DNA of 64,000 nucleotides from JACVRW01 sp034664125 (GTDB lineage: Bacteria; Actinomycetota; Thermoleophilia; Solirubrobacterales; Thermoleophilaceae), in contig JAXDIG010000049.1 of the NCBI GenBank assembly GCA_034664125.1, positions 4,500 through 68,499 of the forward strand, written 5' to 3'. Positions 50,698-58,848 of this stretch are shown piece by piece; positions within the stretch are counted from its first letter, which is position 1; every line of letters begins with the position of its first letter. The notes under the pieces were generated by a model that worked only from the letters and a program-made list of their open reading frames with translations, searched no databases and was not told the DNA's origin. Made by a program: the position numbers and the translations under genes.

Positions 50698-53061
50698 CTA
50701 CGCGAGGCGGAGCTTGACGTCGCCGCCGGCCAGCCGGTCCGCATGCCGGTGCTCGCTCTCGCGCGCGACCATCCATCGCTCGAGGTCCGCCTCCGGCATC
50801 GGCCTGCCGATCAGGAAGCCTTGTGCCTCGTCGCAGCCGAAGGCGCGCAGCGCCCGATACGTCTCGGCGTCCTCGACGCCCTCCGCCACCACCTTCATGC
50901 CGAGGTCGTGGCCGAGGTTGATGGTCGAGCGGACGATCGCCAGGTCGCCCTCGTCCGACCCCATGCCGAGGACGAAGGAACGGTCGACCTTGAGCTCCAC
51001 GATCGGGAGGCGGCTGAGGCGCGTGAGCGAGGAGTGTCCCGTGCCGAAGTCGTCCAGCGAGATCACGACCTGCTGGGCGACAAGGTGCTCCAGCACGGCC
51101 TCGACACGCTCGGGGTCGCTCATCAGCGCGCCCTCGGTCAGCTCGATCGCCAGCGCGCCTCCGGGCAGGCCTCTGTCAGCGAGCAGCTCCTCGACCCGCG
51201 CCGGCAGCCACGAGTCGCGCAGCAGCGCAGCCGGCACGTTGACGGCCACCGGGATGTCAAGCCCTCGGGCCCGCCAGCCGGCTGCGGACCCGATCGCCAG
51301 CTCGAGCACCAGGCCCGTGAGCGCCTTCATCTGACCGCTGCGCTCGGCGACCTCCAGGAAGTCGCCCGGCATGAGCAGCCCGCGCTCGGGATGGCGCCAG
51401 CGGATCAGCCCCTCGGCGCCCGTGAGGCTGCCGTCGCTCAGATCGACCTTCGGCTGGAAGTGCAGCTCCGGCTCGCCGCCGGCGAGCGCCAGGCGCAGGT
51501 CCGCCGCCAGTGCCAGGCGGTTGACGCTCGCGGATCCCGTAGAGCCGTCGTGCACCTCGTAGAGCGCCTGCTCGGCCTTCGCGCGGTACATCGCCTCGTC
51601 CGCCCGCTTGAGAACCAGATCCACGCTTCCCGATCCCGCGGTGTCCAGCGCAATGCCGATGCTGACCCCCATCGACACCTCGTGCTCGTGGAGCATGAAC
51701 GGCTCCCCGATGGCGGCGCCCAGGCGCTCGGCCGCCATCACGGCGTCCTCCACCGATTCGACCGAGTCGATCAGCACCCCGAACTCGTCGCCGCCCAGAC
51801 GGCCCACGGTGTTGTCCTGGCGGCAGACCGCGCGCAGGCGTTCGCCCAGCACCCGCAGCGTCTGGTCGCCGGCCGGGTGCCCGACCGAGTCGTTGACCGA
51901 CTTGAAGTCGTTGAGGTCCAGGAAGAGCAGTGCCAGCGTGCCTCCATCCCGGCGGCGCGCGGCCAGCGCGCGCTCCGCGTGGTTGGTGAACAGGGTCCGG
52001 TTGCCGAGCCCGGTGAGCGGGTCTGTCAGCGCGTCGCGCCTGCTCTGGGCGAGGGCCTGAAGCAGCCCGTAGGTGCTTGTGGCGCGGCCCACCGCCAGCA
52101 GCAGCGTCAGCGCGGCGAGCACCACGGCGACCACGGGGACCGGCTCGAAGCGACCGACCACGAGCACGACCAAGGCGGCACTCCCGAACGCGAGCGGGGC
52201 CAGCAGCTGCCAGCGCTGCACGGTGGCGTGCGAGCGCGGGGCCGGGTGCTGCCAGGCGGCGATGGCGATGACCGCGGCAGCCGCGCAGTAGAGCCAGTCG
52301 AAGATGGTGCCGGTCCCGTAGGTGCCGACCGAGACGGCGAACACGTACCCGGCATCCGCGGCCGCATTGAGGAAGATCCCGATTCCGAGGATGCTCCAGG
52401 CGCGACCGGGCTTCCAGGAGGTCAGCGCCGCGGCGCTCAGGATCGCCGCCACGATCGCGATGTCCCCGATCGGATAGGCGGCGGTCGTGATCAGGGTGCT
52501 GAGGTCGCCCTGGGCGCCCTCGACGATCGCCGGGTACAGCAGGACCGCCGTGAGCATGGCGACCACCAGCGCTCCGAGCACGCCGTCCACGAGCAGGGCC
52601 CGCTGAACCGCTCCGATGCGGTTCCGCGCGAGCAAGAGGATCGCGACCAGGGCGAGCGGGTAGAAGGCCAGGTAGAGCGCGTCCGCGAGCGATGGCACCG
52701 GGGGATCCGACATGCCGGCGTAGAGGGCGGCCCAGACCCCTTCCGCGGCCAGCCAGGCGAGCAGCGCCACACCCAGCAGGATCCAGGCCCAGCGCTCCTG
52801 CCGCACGCGGATGCCGCGCGCCACGCAAGACGCGGACGCCACCCCCAGCACGAATGGGTACAGGGTCTTGTCGAAGACCCAATCGGCGGCGTCGCCGCCG
52901 AAGCGCGTGAGCGTCCAGACGAGCTGTGCCGCGATCGCGCCCAGCAGCAGGCCGAGGAGCAGCCGCCGGAGCAAACGCAGCCGGGCACGGGCGCCGCTCG
53001 CCGACGGCCCGATCGAGGTCTGTGGCGAGGGGAAGCTGTCTTCGGTGGGCCGTAGAGACAT
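50698..53061 (-). CDS. Membrane-bound GGDEF-EAL bifunctional c-di-GMP enzyme
   Basis: A 787-residue protein. The first 330 residues hold about nine hydrophobic helices, an uncharacterised membrane sensor region. The GGDEF domain (about 340-510) has RRDALTDPLTGLGNRTLF and an intact RLGGDEFG site. The EAL domain (about 530-770) keeps EGLIRWRHPE (the ExLxR element), DDFGTGHSSL, LKVDRSFV, VAEGVED and AQGFLIGRPM. All catalytic residues needed for both synthesis and hydrolysis of c-di-GMP look present; net direction is unknown. Together with the soluble GGDQF protein nearby it marks this 5 kb as a signalling patch inside an otherwise core-gene region. Confidence 0.93.
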   Translation of the reverse strand: MSLRPTEDSFPSPQTSIGPSASGARARLRLLRRLLLGLLLGAIAAQLVWTLTRFGGDAADWVFDKTLYPFVLGVASASCVARGIRVRQERWAWILLGVALLAWLAAEGVWAALYAGMSDPPVPSLADALYLAFYPLALVAILLLARNRIGAVQRALLVDGVLGALVVAMLTAVLLYPAIVEGAQGDLSTLITTAAYPIGDIAIVAAILSAAALTSWKPGRAWSILGIGIFLNAAADAGYVFAVSVGTYGTGTIFDWLYCAAAAVIAIAAWQHPAPRSHATVQRWQLLAPLAFGSAALVVLVVGRFEPVPVVAVVLAALTLLLAVGRATSTYGLLQALAQSRRDALTDPLTGLGNRTLFTNHAERALAARRRDGGTLALLFLDLNDFKSVNDSVGHPAGDQTLRVLGERLRAVCRQDNTVGRLGGDEFGVLIDSVESVEDAVMAAERLGAAIGEPFMLHEHEVSMGVSIGIALDTAGSGSVDLVLKRADEAMYRAKAEQALYEVHDGSTGSASVNRLALAADLRLALAGGEPELHFQPKVDLSDGSLTGAEGLIRWRHPERGLLMPGDFLEVAERSGQMKALTGLVLELAIGSAAGWRARGLDIPVAVNVPAALLRDSWLPARVEELLADRGLPGGALAIELTEGALMSDPERVEAVLEHLVAQQVVISLDDFGTGHSSLTRLSRLPIVELKVDRSFVLGMGSDEGDLAIVRSTINLGHDLGMKVVAEGVEDAETYRALRAFGCDEAQGFLIGRPMPEADLERWMVARESEHRHADRLAGGDVKLRLA

Positions 53062-53131
53062 TGCGGTCCTCGGCCCCTCATCGGGTCTACAACAAGGAAA
53101 CTTGAGGACTCCCAACCGGGAGGGGCCACCC

Positions 53132-53779
53132 CTACCGCGTTAGCGAAACCGGATCCAGCCCCCGCTCGCGAGCGGCGGCGAGGATGTCGGGCAACGCCTG
53201 CGCCGTGGGCAGCGCGCTGTCGCGGTAGGCGTAGCGCGCCGAGTCGTGCAGCAGCAGGATCGCGCCCGGCTCCAGGTCGCGGACGGCCACGTCCGCAATG
53301 CGGGACGCGGGAATCGGCTCCCAGTCGCAGCCCCACCCCGACCAGTACACGGGCGTCAGCTGCCTGCGCAGGCATTCCGCGTAGGACGCCTCGCTGAAGC
53401 GCCCGAACGGTGGCCGGTAGAGGGTGGCGTCCACCCCGGTGGCGCCCCGCACGGCCGCGCTGACGGCATCGAAGTCGGCGGGCACCTCGGGCAGCTCGTC
53501 CTGCTCGGTGTGGCCGTGGCTGTGCAGCCCCACCGCGTGGCCGCGAGCGGCCACCTCGCGCGCAAGCTCGGGGTGGGCCTCCACCTGCTCGCCGACCAGG
53601 AAGAACGTCGCCGGCGCCCCGGCGGCCTCCAGCGCGTCGAGCACGGCGGGCGTGGCGTCGGGGTCCGGTCCGTCGTCGAAGGTCAGCGCGATGCACGCGC
53701 CGGGCGGGTCCAGGCGCTCGAGCGCGGGCAGTCGACGCCAGCGCTCCAGCGTGTCGAGCTGCTGGCGGAAACCGGGCAT
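53132..53779 (-). CDS. Polysaccharide deacetylase (NodB/CE4 family)
   Basis: A 215-residue protein. CE4 motifs are ALTFDDGPD (catalytic and metal D35, D36), HSHGH (metal H86 and H90), RPPFGRF (about 120) and ILLLHDS near residue 185. There is no signal peptide, so it may act on an intracellular or membrane-associated substrate, or the start may be mis-set. Enzymes of this family remove acetyl groups from chitin-like polymers or peptidoglycan, and related ones act on small amides. It sits 14 bases downstream of scpB and may be cotranscribed with scpAB. Confidence 0.88.
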   Translation of the reverse strand: MPGFRQQLDTLERWRRLPALERLDPPGACIALTFDDGPDPDATPAVLDALEAAGAPATFFLVGEQVEAHPELAREVAARGHAVGLHSHGHTEQDELPEVPADFDAVSAAVRGATGVDATLYRPPFGRFSEASYAECLRRQLTPVYWSGWGCDWEPIPASRIADVAVRDLEPGAILLLHDSARYAYRDSALPTAQALPDILAAARERGLDPVSLTR

Positions 53780-53792
53780 CGGCCGGCGCCGC

Positions 53793-54374
53793 TCAGCCGG
53801 GCGAGACCTGCGCGCGCTGCTCGCCGGCCCGCAGGAGCCGCTCGCGCAGCTCGCCCTCCTCCTCTGGGGACGGGTCGAAGGCGGCGGGGTCGGGCAGCGC
53901 GTCGAGGCCGGACAGGCCGAACAGCTTCTCGAACAGCTCGGTGGTGCGATACAGGGCGGCGCCGAAGCGCGAGCGCCCCGACTCCTCGATCAGGCCGCGC
54001 TCGAGCAGCGTGCCGACAGCCGACTCGGAGGCCACGCCGCGGATGCGGGCGATCTCCGGGCGCGACACCGGGCGCAGGTAGGCGACGATCGCCAGGCACT
54101 CGGCCTGCGCCTGCGTGAGCGGCGGCGTGCGCGGCTTGGCCAGCAGACGGCGCGCGGCGCGCTCGGCCACAGGGTCGGTGGCCAGCGTGAAGCCGCCCGC
54201 GACCTCGCGCAGCACCACCCCGCGGAACCCCTCGGCGTAGTGCTCGCGCAGGCGCGCCAGCGCCTCGACGATCTCGCCCTCGGATACCTCGCAGGCGTCG
54301 GCCAGGCGCTCGACGGCGACCGGCTCCGGCGAGAGGAAGAGCAGCGCCTCGACCGTGCGGGCGAGGTCGTTCAC
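53793..54374 (-). CDS. scpB: Segregation and condensation protein B
   Basis: A 193-residue winged-helix protein that with ScpA and SMC forms the condensin complex. It starts at GTG 54374 (VNDLARTVEALLFLSPEPV) and contains LTQAQAECLAIVAYLRPVSRPEIARIRG and GRSRFGAALYRTTELFEKLFGL, both typical. GTG overlaps the scpA stop (GTGA), so the two subunits are translationally coupled. A longer in-frame start at 54419 would lie inside scpA and is not favoured. The tail is acidic. Confidence 0.93.
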   Translation of the reverse strand: MNDLARTVEALLFLSPEPVAVERLADACEVSEGEIVEALARLREHYAEGFRGVVLREVAGGFTLATDPVAERAARRLLAKPRTPPLTQAQAECLAIVAYLRPVSRPEIARIRGVASESAVGTLLERGLIEESGRSRFGAALYRTTELFEKLFGLSGLDALPDPAAFDPSPEEEGELRERLLRAGEQRAQVSPG

Positions 54375-55093
54375 GCGGGCACCACCGTGATCGGGCCGAA
54401 CGGCACCTCCTGCTCCCACTTGGCCTCACCGGCCTTGTAGAGCTCGAGCAGGGCGAACAGCGTGACGGCCTCGGTCAGCCGGTCGCTGCCCTTCACGGCC
54501 TCGTCGAAGGAGAAGCGGCTGCCCCCGGAAAGCAGCTGGCGCAGGTGCGCCAGGCGCTGCTCGACCGACACGGCCGGCCGGCGCAGGTGGCGCAGGTCGA
54601 GCGGCGGCGGGACCGTGAGCAGACCGCCGAGGGCCTCGGCGAGGCGCGTCGGGTCGTAGGCGGCCTCGGCGGCCTCCAGCGACACGCGCCGCAGCTCCGG
54701 CGGCAGGGCGGCCGACCGGTAGCGGTAGCCGTGCTCCGCCTCGAGCCGGTCGCGCAGGTGCTGAGCGGCGCCGCGGTAGCGGTGGTACTCGAGCATGCGC
54801 GCGAGCAGCTCCTCGGCCGCCTCCTGGGGCTCGAGGTCGAGGCCCTCCTCTTCCTCCTGGGGCAGCATCAGGCGCGACTTCAGCTCCAGCAGGGCGGCGA
54901 TCAGCACCAGGAACTCGGTGGCGGCCTCGAGGTCGAGCTCGCCCGAGCGCTCCAGGTACTCGACGTAGGCGAGCACCACTTCGGCCAGGTCGACCTCGAG
55001 CAGGTCGATCTCGTCCCTCAGGACCAGCGTCAGGAGCAGGTCGAAGGGCCCGTGGAAGACCTCCAGATCGAGGTCGAGCGTCGCCAGGGACAT
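54371..55093 (-). CDS. scpA: Segregation and condensation protein A
   Basis: A 240-residue kleisin. The N-terminal FHGPFDLLLTLVLRDEIDLLEVDLAEVVLAYVEYL binds ScpB/SMC, followed by ATEFLVLIAALLELKSRLMLP; the C-terminal winged helix ends SFDEAVKGSDRLTEAVTLFALLELYKAGE. An acidic insert after residue 85 is common. It bridges SMC heads in chromosome organisation. It is 36 bases downstream of trpS on the same strand. Confidence 0.94.
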   Translation of the reverse strand: MSLATLDLDLEVFHGPFDLLLTLVLRDEIDLLEVDLAEVVLAYVEYLERSGELDLEAATEFLVLIAALLELKSRLMLPQEEEEGLDLEPQEAAEELLARMLEYHRYRGAAQHLRDRLEAEHGYRYRSAALPPELRRVSLEAAEAAYDPTRLAEALGGLLTVPPPLDLRHLRRPAVSVEQRLAHLRQLLSGGSRFSFDEAVKGSDRLTEAVTLFALLELYKAGEAKWEQEVPFGPITVVPA

Positions 55094-55129
55094 CGGCTGG
55101 AAGCCTAGCCGCGGCGCTGGACGGCGAGG

Positions 55130-56125
55130 CTAGCGACCGTGTCGCGGGCCGATGCCCATCACGTCGCGCACCTCGGCGATCACCGGCTGCGCGATGGCGC
55201 GCGCCCGCTCGGCGCCCTCCGCGAGCGTGCGCTCGAGGGCCTCCTCGTCGGGGCGCAGCTCGAGGTAGCGCTCGCGCACAGGCTCCAGCAGCCCCACCAC
55301 GTCCTCCGCGACCGCCTTCTTGAAAGCGCCGTAGCCCTCCCCCTCGAACTCGCGCTCGACGTCCTCGGGCGTGACGTCGCGCGTGACGGCCATGACCTCG
55401 ATCAGATTCGAGATGCCCGGCTTGTCGGCCGCCCGGACCACCTCCCGGCCGGAGTCCGTCTCGGCGCGGCTGAGCTTGCGGCGGATGGCGTCGGGCTCGT
55501 CGTCGATGTAGATCAGCCCGGCGTCGGTGCCGTAGCTGGTCGACATCTTCGTGCTCGGGTCCTGCAGGTCCATGATGCGCGCCCCGACCTCGGGGATCAC
55601 GTGCTTGGGCTCGACCAGCACCTCGCCGTAGGTGGTGTTGAAGCGGCGTGCGATCTCGCGCGCCAGCTCGATGTGCTGGCGCTGGTCGTCGCCCACGGGC
55701 ACCTCGTCGGTGCGGTAGAGCAGGATGTCCGCCGCCTGCAGCACCGGGTAGAGGAAGAGGCTGGTGCGAACCAGCTCCTGCTCGCGCTCGGACTTGTCCT
55801 TGAACTGGTGCATGCGCTGCAGGTCGCCGTAGGGGGTGACGGACGCCAGCAGCCAGGTCAGCTCGGTGTGCTCGCGCACGTCGGACTGGCGGAACAGGAT
55901 GCAACGCTGCGGGTCCAGCCCCGCCGCGATCAGCATCGCCGCGGTGTCGAGCACGTAGCCGGGCAGAGCCTCGGGGTCGTAGGCGACGCTCGTGGCGTGC
56001 AGGTCCACGATGCAGTAGATCGCCGGGTCGGCGCGCTCCTGCCCCGCCAGGTAGCCCCGGATCGCCCCGATGTAGTTGCCGATGTGCTTGCGGCCGGTCG
56101 GCTGGATGCCGGAGAAGATGCGCAC
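55130..56125 (-). CDS. trpS: Tryptophanyl-tRNA synthetase
   Basis: A 331-residue class I aminoacyl-tRNA synthetase. The HIGH motif appears as HIGN (14-17) within MRIFSGIQPTGRKHIGNYIG and the KMSKS motif as KMSTS (193-197). Tryptophan-pocket elements include CIVDLHA and YPVLQAADILLY. Length is close to the usual 330-340. It precedes scpA on the same strand, a common trpS-scpAB neighbourhood in actinobacteria and chloroflexi. No T-box or trp leader fits the 12-base gap to the upstream gene. Confidence 0.96.
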   Translation of the reverse strand: MRIFSGIQPTGRKHIGNYIGAIRGYLAGQERADPAIYCIVDLHATSVAYDPEALPGYVLDTAAMLIAAGLDPQRCILFRQSDVREHTELTWLLASVTPYGDLQRMHQFKDKSEREQELVRTSLFLYPVLQAADILLYRTDEVPVGDDQRQHIELAREIARRFNTTYGEVLVEPKHVIPEVGARIMDLQDPSTKMSTSYGTDAGLIYIDDEPDAIRRKLSRAETDSGREVVRAADKPGISNLIEVMAVTRDVTPEDVEREFEGEGYGAFKKAVAEDVVGLLEPVRERYLELRPDEEALERTLAEGAERARAIAQPVIAEVRDVMGIGPRHGR

Positions 56126-56137
56126 GGGGCGGGCAGT

Positions 56138-57217
56138 CTAGGCGGCCGCCACAACCACCGTTACGCGCTCCACCGCATTGTTGGCGTAGCCCTTGAGGTT
56201 CCACAGCGGCGAAGAGGGCTGCGAGTTGCCGGCGGCGTCGGTCGCGCGCGAGCACAGCACGTGCTCGCCCGGCGGCGCGTTCCAGTCGAAGCGCCAGCCG
56301 CGCCAGGCCGCGTCGCCCACCGGCTGCTCCAGCTCGGCCGGCGAGAAGCTCGCGCCGCCGTCCGTGGAGACCTCGACCTGCTCGATCGGGCCGTAGCCGG
56401 ACCAGGCGCGGCCGGTCAGCGTCACCGGTCCCGGCTCGAGGTGGCGCTCGCGGCTCATGAAGTCGGGCACCCCGGGCGGCACCATCAGGGAGCGCGGCAG
56501 CATCCGCGTGACCGGATCGCCGGGCTCGCCGTCGGGGCCGTACATGCGGTAGGCGACCGCGTTCTGGTAGCCCTCGTAGGGCTGCTCGAGCACCGTGATG
56601 TGAGCGAGCCACTTGACGTTGGTCATGCCGTACCAGCCGGGCACGACCAGCCGCAGCGGGAAGCCGTGCTGCGGCGGGAGGGGCGCGCCGTTCATCTCGT
56701 AGGCCAGCAGCGCGTCGCGGGTATCGGGCAGCGCGAGGGAGCGCTCGTAGGACTGCGGCGTGCCGCCCTCGATGCCGCGATCCAGGCCCGTGAACAGCGC
56801 CTCGACGGCCCCCGCCGCCACGCCGGCCTCCTCGAGCAGCGGCGCCAGTGGCGTGCCGCCCCACTCGGCGGTGCCGACCGCTTCCGTCAGCCAGGGCTGG
56901 CTGATCGGGCGCGGGCTGAGCAGGGCGCGGCCGTTGCCGGCGCACTCGAAGGTGACGGGCATGGCGGTACGTTCGCGCTCTCTCAGCTCGTCGAGGGAGA
57001 GGCTGAGCGGTTTCTCCACCGCGCCGGCTATTTCGAGGCGGAAAACAGCAGCATCCACGGCTGGGATGTCGTAGTGGATCAGCAGGTAGTGCAGGCCCGC
57101 CGGGGTGATCGGGTAGCGCAGGGCCTCCAGCGGAAACGCGTGGTTGCGCGCGGCCAAGCGCAGCTCCGCCGGGGTGATCTCCTCCGTCGCGACGGTGCCC
57201 TGAGGCGCTTCCGGCAT
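56138..57217 (-). CDS. Sulfite-oxidase-family molybdopterin protein
   Basis: A 359-residue protein from ATG 57217. The molybdenum ligand is the cysteine in TFECAGNGR (near residue 90); other family motifs are EWGGTPLAPLL, GFPLRLVVPGWYGMTNVKWL and the C-terminal dimerisation domain (VSTDGGASFSPAELEQP ... SRATDAAGNSQP). There is no signal peptide, no heme domain and no Tat motif, so it should be a cytoplasmic SUOX-fold enzyme. Substrate is unassigned; sulfite oxidation or reduction of another S/N-oxide are both possible. The 51-bp palindromic element lies just upstream between this gene and gcvPB. Confidence 0.88.
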   Translation of the reverse strand: MPEAPQGTVATEEITPAELRLAARNHAFPLEALRYPITPAGLHYLLIHYDIPAVDAAVFRLEIAGAVEKPLSLSLDELRERERTAMPVTFECAGNGRALLSPRPISQPWLTEAVGTAEWGGTPLAPLLEEAGVAAGAVEALFTGLDRGIEGGTPQSYERSLALPDTRDALLAYEMNGAPLPPQHGFPLRLVVPGWYGMTNVKWLAHITVLEQPYEGYQNAVAYRMYGPDGEPGDPVTRMLPRSLMVPPGVPDFMSRERHLEPGPVTLTGRAWSGYGPIEQVEVSTDGGASFSPAELEQPVGDAAWRGWRFDWNAPPGEHVLCSRATDAAGNSQPSSPLWNLKGYANNAVERVTVVVAAA

Positions 57218-57237
57218 GCCCGCGATGCTAGCCCGCC

Positions 57238-57288
57238 GGGGGGCTCGTCGAGTTTTGGTCGATATGTACGGATTCCTCGACAAGCCCC
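57238..57288 (-). repeat. Palindromic element, copy B
   Basis: Arms at 57240-57252 and 57276-57288 (one mismatch) enclose a 23-base loop. Read on the minus strand, it aligns without gaps to the inner element at 6187-6237: both have CTTG-A/T-CGAG, AATC, GTACATA and CAAA, and a run of C with GGCG after it. Where one arm base changed (A to T), the opposite arm changed to match, so pairing is kept. It sits between gcvPB and the sulfite-oxidase-like gene. Confidence 0.7.
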
Positions 57289-57304
57289 GGCGGCCCGGGC
57301 CGCC
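57289..57304. terminator. 16-bp perfect palindrome after gcvPB
   Basis: GGCGGCCCGGGCCGCC lies two bases beyond the gcvPB stop codon and abuts the palindromic element. As RNA it folds only with a small or no loop, but combined with the neighbouring element it gives a strongly structured 3' end for the glycine cleavage transcript. No T-run follows on the minus strand. Confidence 0.4.
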
Positions 57305-57306
57305 CT

Positions 57307-58848
57307 TTATTGCCCGTCGTTGGCCGCGGGCTCCGGCGCGGCCGGGGGCCGCCAGCGCACGACCGGCCGCTTCGCCGCCCCCGCCTCGTCCAGCCGGCGC
57401 ACGGGCGTGGTGTAGGGCGCGTCGCGCACGATCTCCGGGTCCTCGGCGGCCTCTTCGAGGATCGCGCGCACGATGTCGGCGAAGTCGTCGAGGCGCTCCC
57501 TGGGCTCGGTCTCGGTCGGCTCGATCATCATCGCCTCGTCAACCAGCAGCGGGAAGTAGACGGTCGGCGGGTGCACGCGGTAATCGAGCATGCGCTTGGC
57601 GATGTCGAGCGTCCGCACGCCCAGCTTCTCCTTCGCCCCGGATCCCGACAGCACGAACTCGTGCATGCAGGTGCGGTCGAACGCGATCGGCAGGTACTCG
57701 GCGATGCCCGGCTCGGCCAGGCGCGCCTTCAGGTAGTTGGCGTTCAGGACCGCGACCTGAGAGGCGTCCTTGAGCCCGTCGGCGCCCAGCGAGCGGATGT
57801 ACGCGTAGGAGCGCACGAACACCCCGAAGTTGCCCTGGAAGCCGCGCAGCTTGCCGATCGACTTGGGCCGGTCGTGGTCGAGGACGAAGCGGCCGGCGCC
57901 GTTGTCGCCGCCGCGACGCAGCACCTGCGGGGTCGGCAGGAACGGCTCGATCCGGTCGGACACCGCGATCGGGCCGGCGCCCGGCCCGCCGCCGCCGTGC
58001 GGCTGGGTGAAGGTCTTGTGCAGGTTGTAGTGGACGATGTCGAAGCCCATGTCGCCGGGCCGCGCGATGCCCATGATCGCGTTCAGGTTGGCCCCGTCGT
58101 AGTAGAGGGTCGCCCCCGCGTCGTGCACGACCCGCGCGATCTCCTCGATGTTGCGGTCGAACAGCCCGAGCGTGTTCGGGTTGGTCAACATCAGGCAGGC
58201 CACGTCCTCGGTCGCCTTCGCGCGCAGGTCGTCGAGGTCGACGCCGCCGTCCGGCGCGGTTCCGACCTTGACCACCTCGTAGCCGGCCATCGTGACCGTG
58301 GCGGGGTTGGTGCCGTGAGCGGTGTCGGGCGTGAGCACCTTGGTCTTCCGCTCGCCGCGCTCCTCGTGGTAGGCGCGCGTGAGCAGCAGCCCGGCCAGCT
58401 CGCCGTGGGAGCCGGCGCTCGGCTGCAGCGAGACGTGCGGCAGGCCGGCGATCTCCGCCAGCGCGCCCTGCAGGCTCCACATCAGCTCGAGGGCGCCCTG
58501 GGCGTACTCGGGATCCTGGAGCGGGTGCAGCCGCGCGTGTCCCGGCAGTGCGGCCACGCGCTCGTGCAGCTTGGGGTTGTGCTTCATCGTGCACGAGCCG
58601 AGCGGATAGAAGCCCTCGTCCAGGTGGAAGTTCTTGGAGGACAGCGTCACGTAGTGGCGCACCAGCTCCGGCTCGCTGATCTCGGGCAGCTCGGCCGGGC
58701 GCTCGCGCAGCTGCGAGGCGGGGAGCAGCTCGGAGATCGGCACCTCGGGCACGTCCGTCGGCGGGGGCACGAAGGCCCGCCGGCCGGCGCGGGAGCGCTC
58801 GAAGATCGTGACGGCCTCCTCGTTGGCGCGCGGGTCGAGCTCGGTCAT
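57307..58848 (-). CDS. gcvPB: Glycine dehydrogenase (decarboxylating) subunit 2
   Basis: A 513-residue PLP subunit. The cofactor lysine is K278 in HYNLHKTFTQPHGGGGPG, preceded by GANLNAIMG and TAHGTNPAT. EGFYPLGSCTMKHNPK near residue 80 is the subunit-2 signature. With gcvPA it forms the alpha2beta2 P-protein that decarboxylates glycine. The split form is seen in firmicutes, archaea and deep actinobacteria such as Thermoleophilia, unlike the fused gcvP of many actinomycetes. ATG 58848 overlaps the gcvPA stop (ATGA). It ends just before a palindromic repeat. Confidence 0.95.
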   Translation of the reverse strand: MTELDPRANEEAVTIFERSRAGRRAFVPPPTDVPEVPISELLPASQLRERPAELPEISEPELVRHYVTLSSKNFHLDEGFYPLGSCTMKHNPKLHERVAALPGHARLHPLQDPEYAQGALELMWSLQGALAEIAGLPHVSLQPSAGSHGELAGLLLTRAYHEERGERKTKVLTPDTAHGTNPATVTMAGYEVVKVGTAPDGGVDLDDLRAKATEDVACLMLTNPNTLGLFDRNIEEIARVVHDAGATLYYDGANLNAIMGIARPGDMGFDIVHYNLHKTFTQPHGGGGPGAGPIAVSDRIEPFLPTPQVLRRGGDNGAGRFVLDHDRPKSIGKLRGFQGNFGVFVRSYAYIRSLGADGLKDASQVAVLNANYLKARLAEPGIAEYLPIAFDRTCMHEFVLSGSGAKEKLGVRTLDIAKRMLDYRVHPPTVYFPLLVDEAMMIEPTETEPRERLDDFADIVRAILEEAAEDPEIVRDAPYTTPVRRLDEAGAAKRPVVRWRPPAAPEPAANDGQ

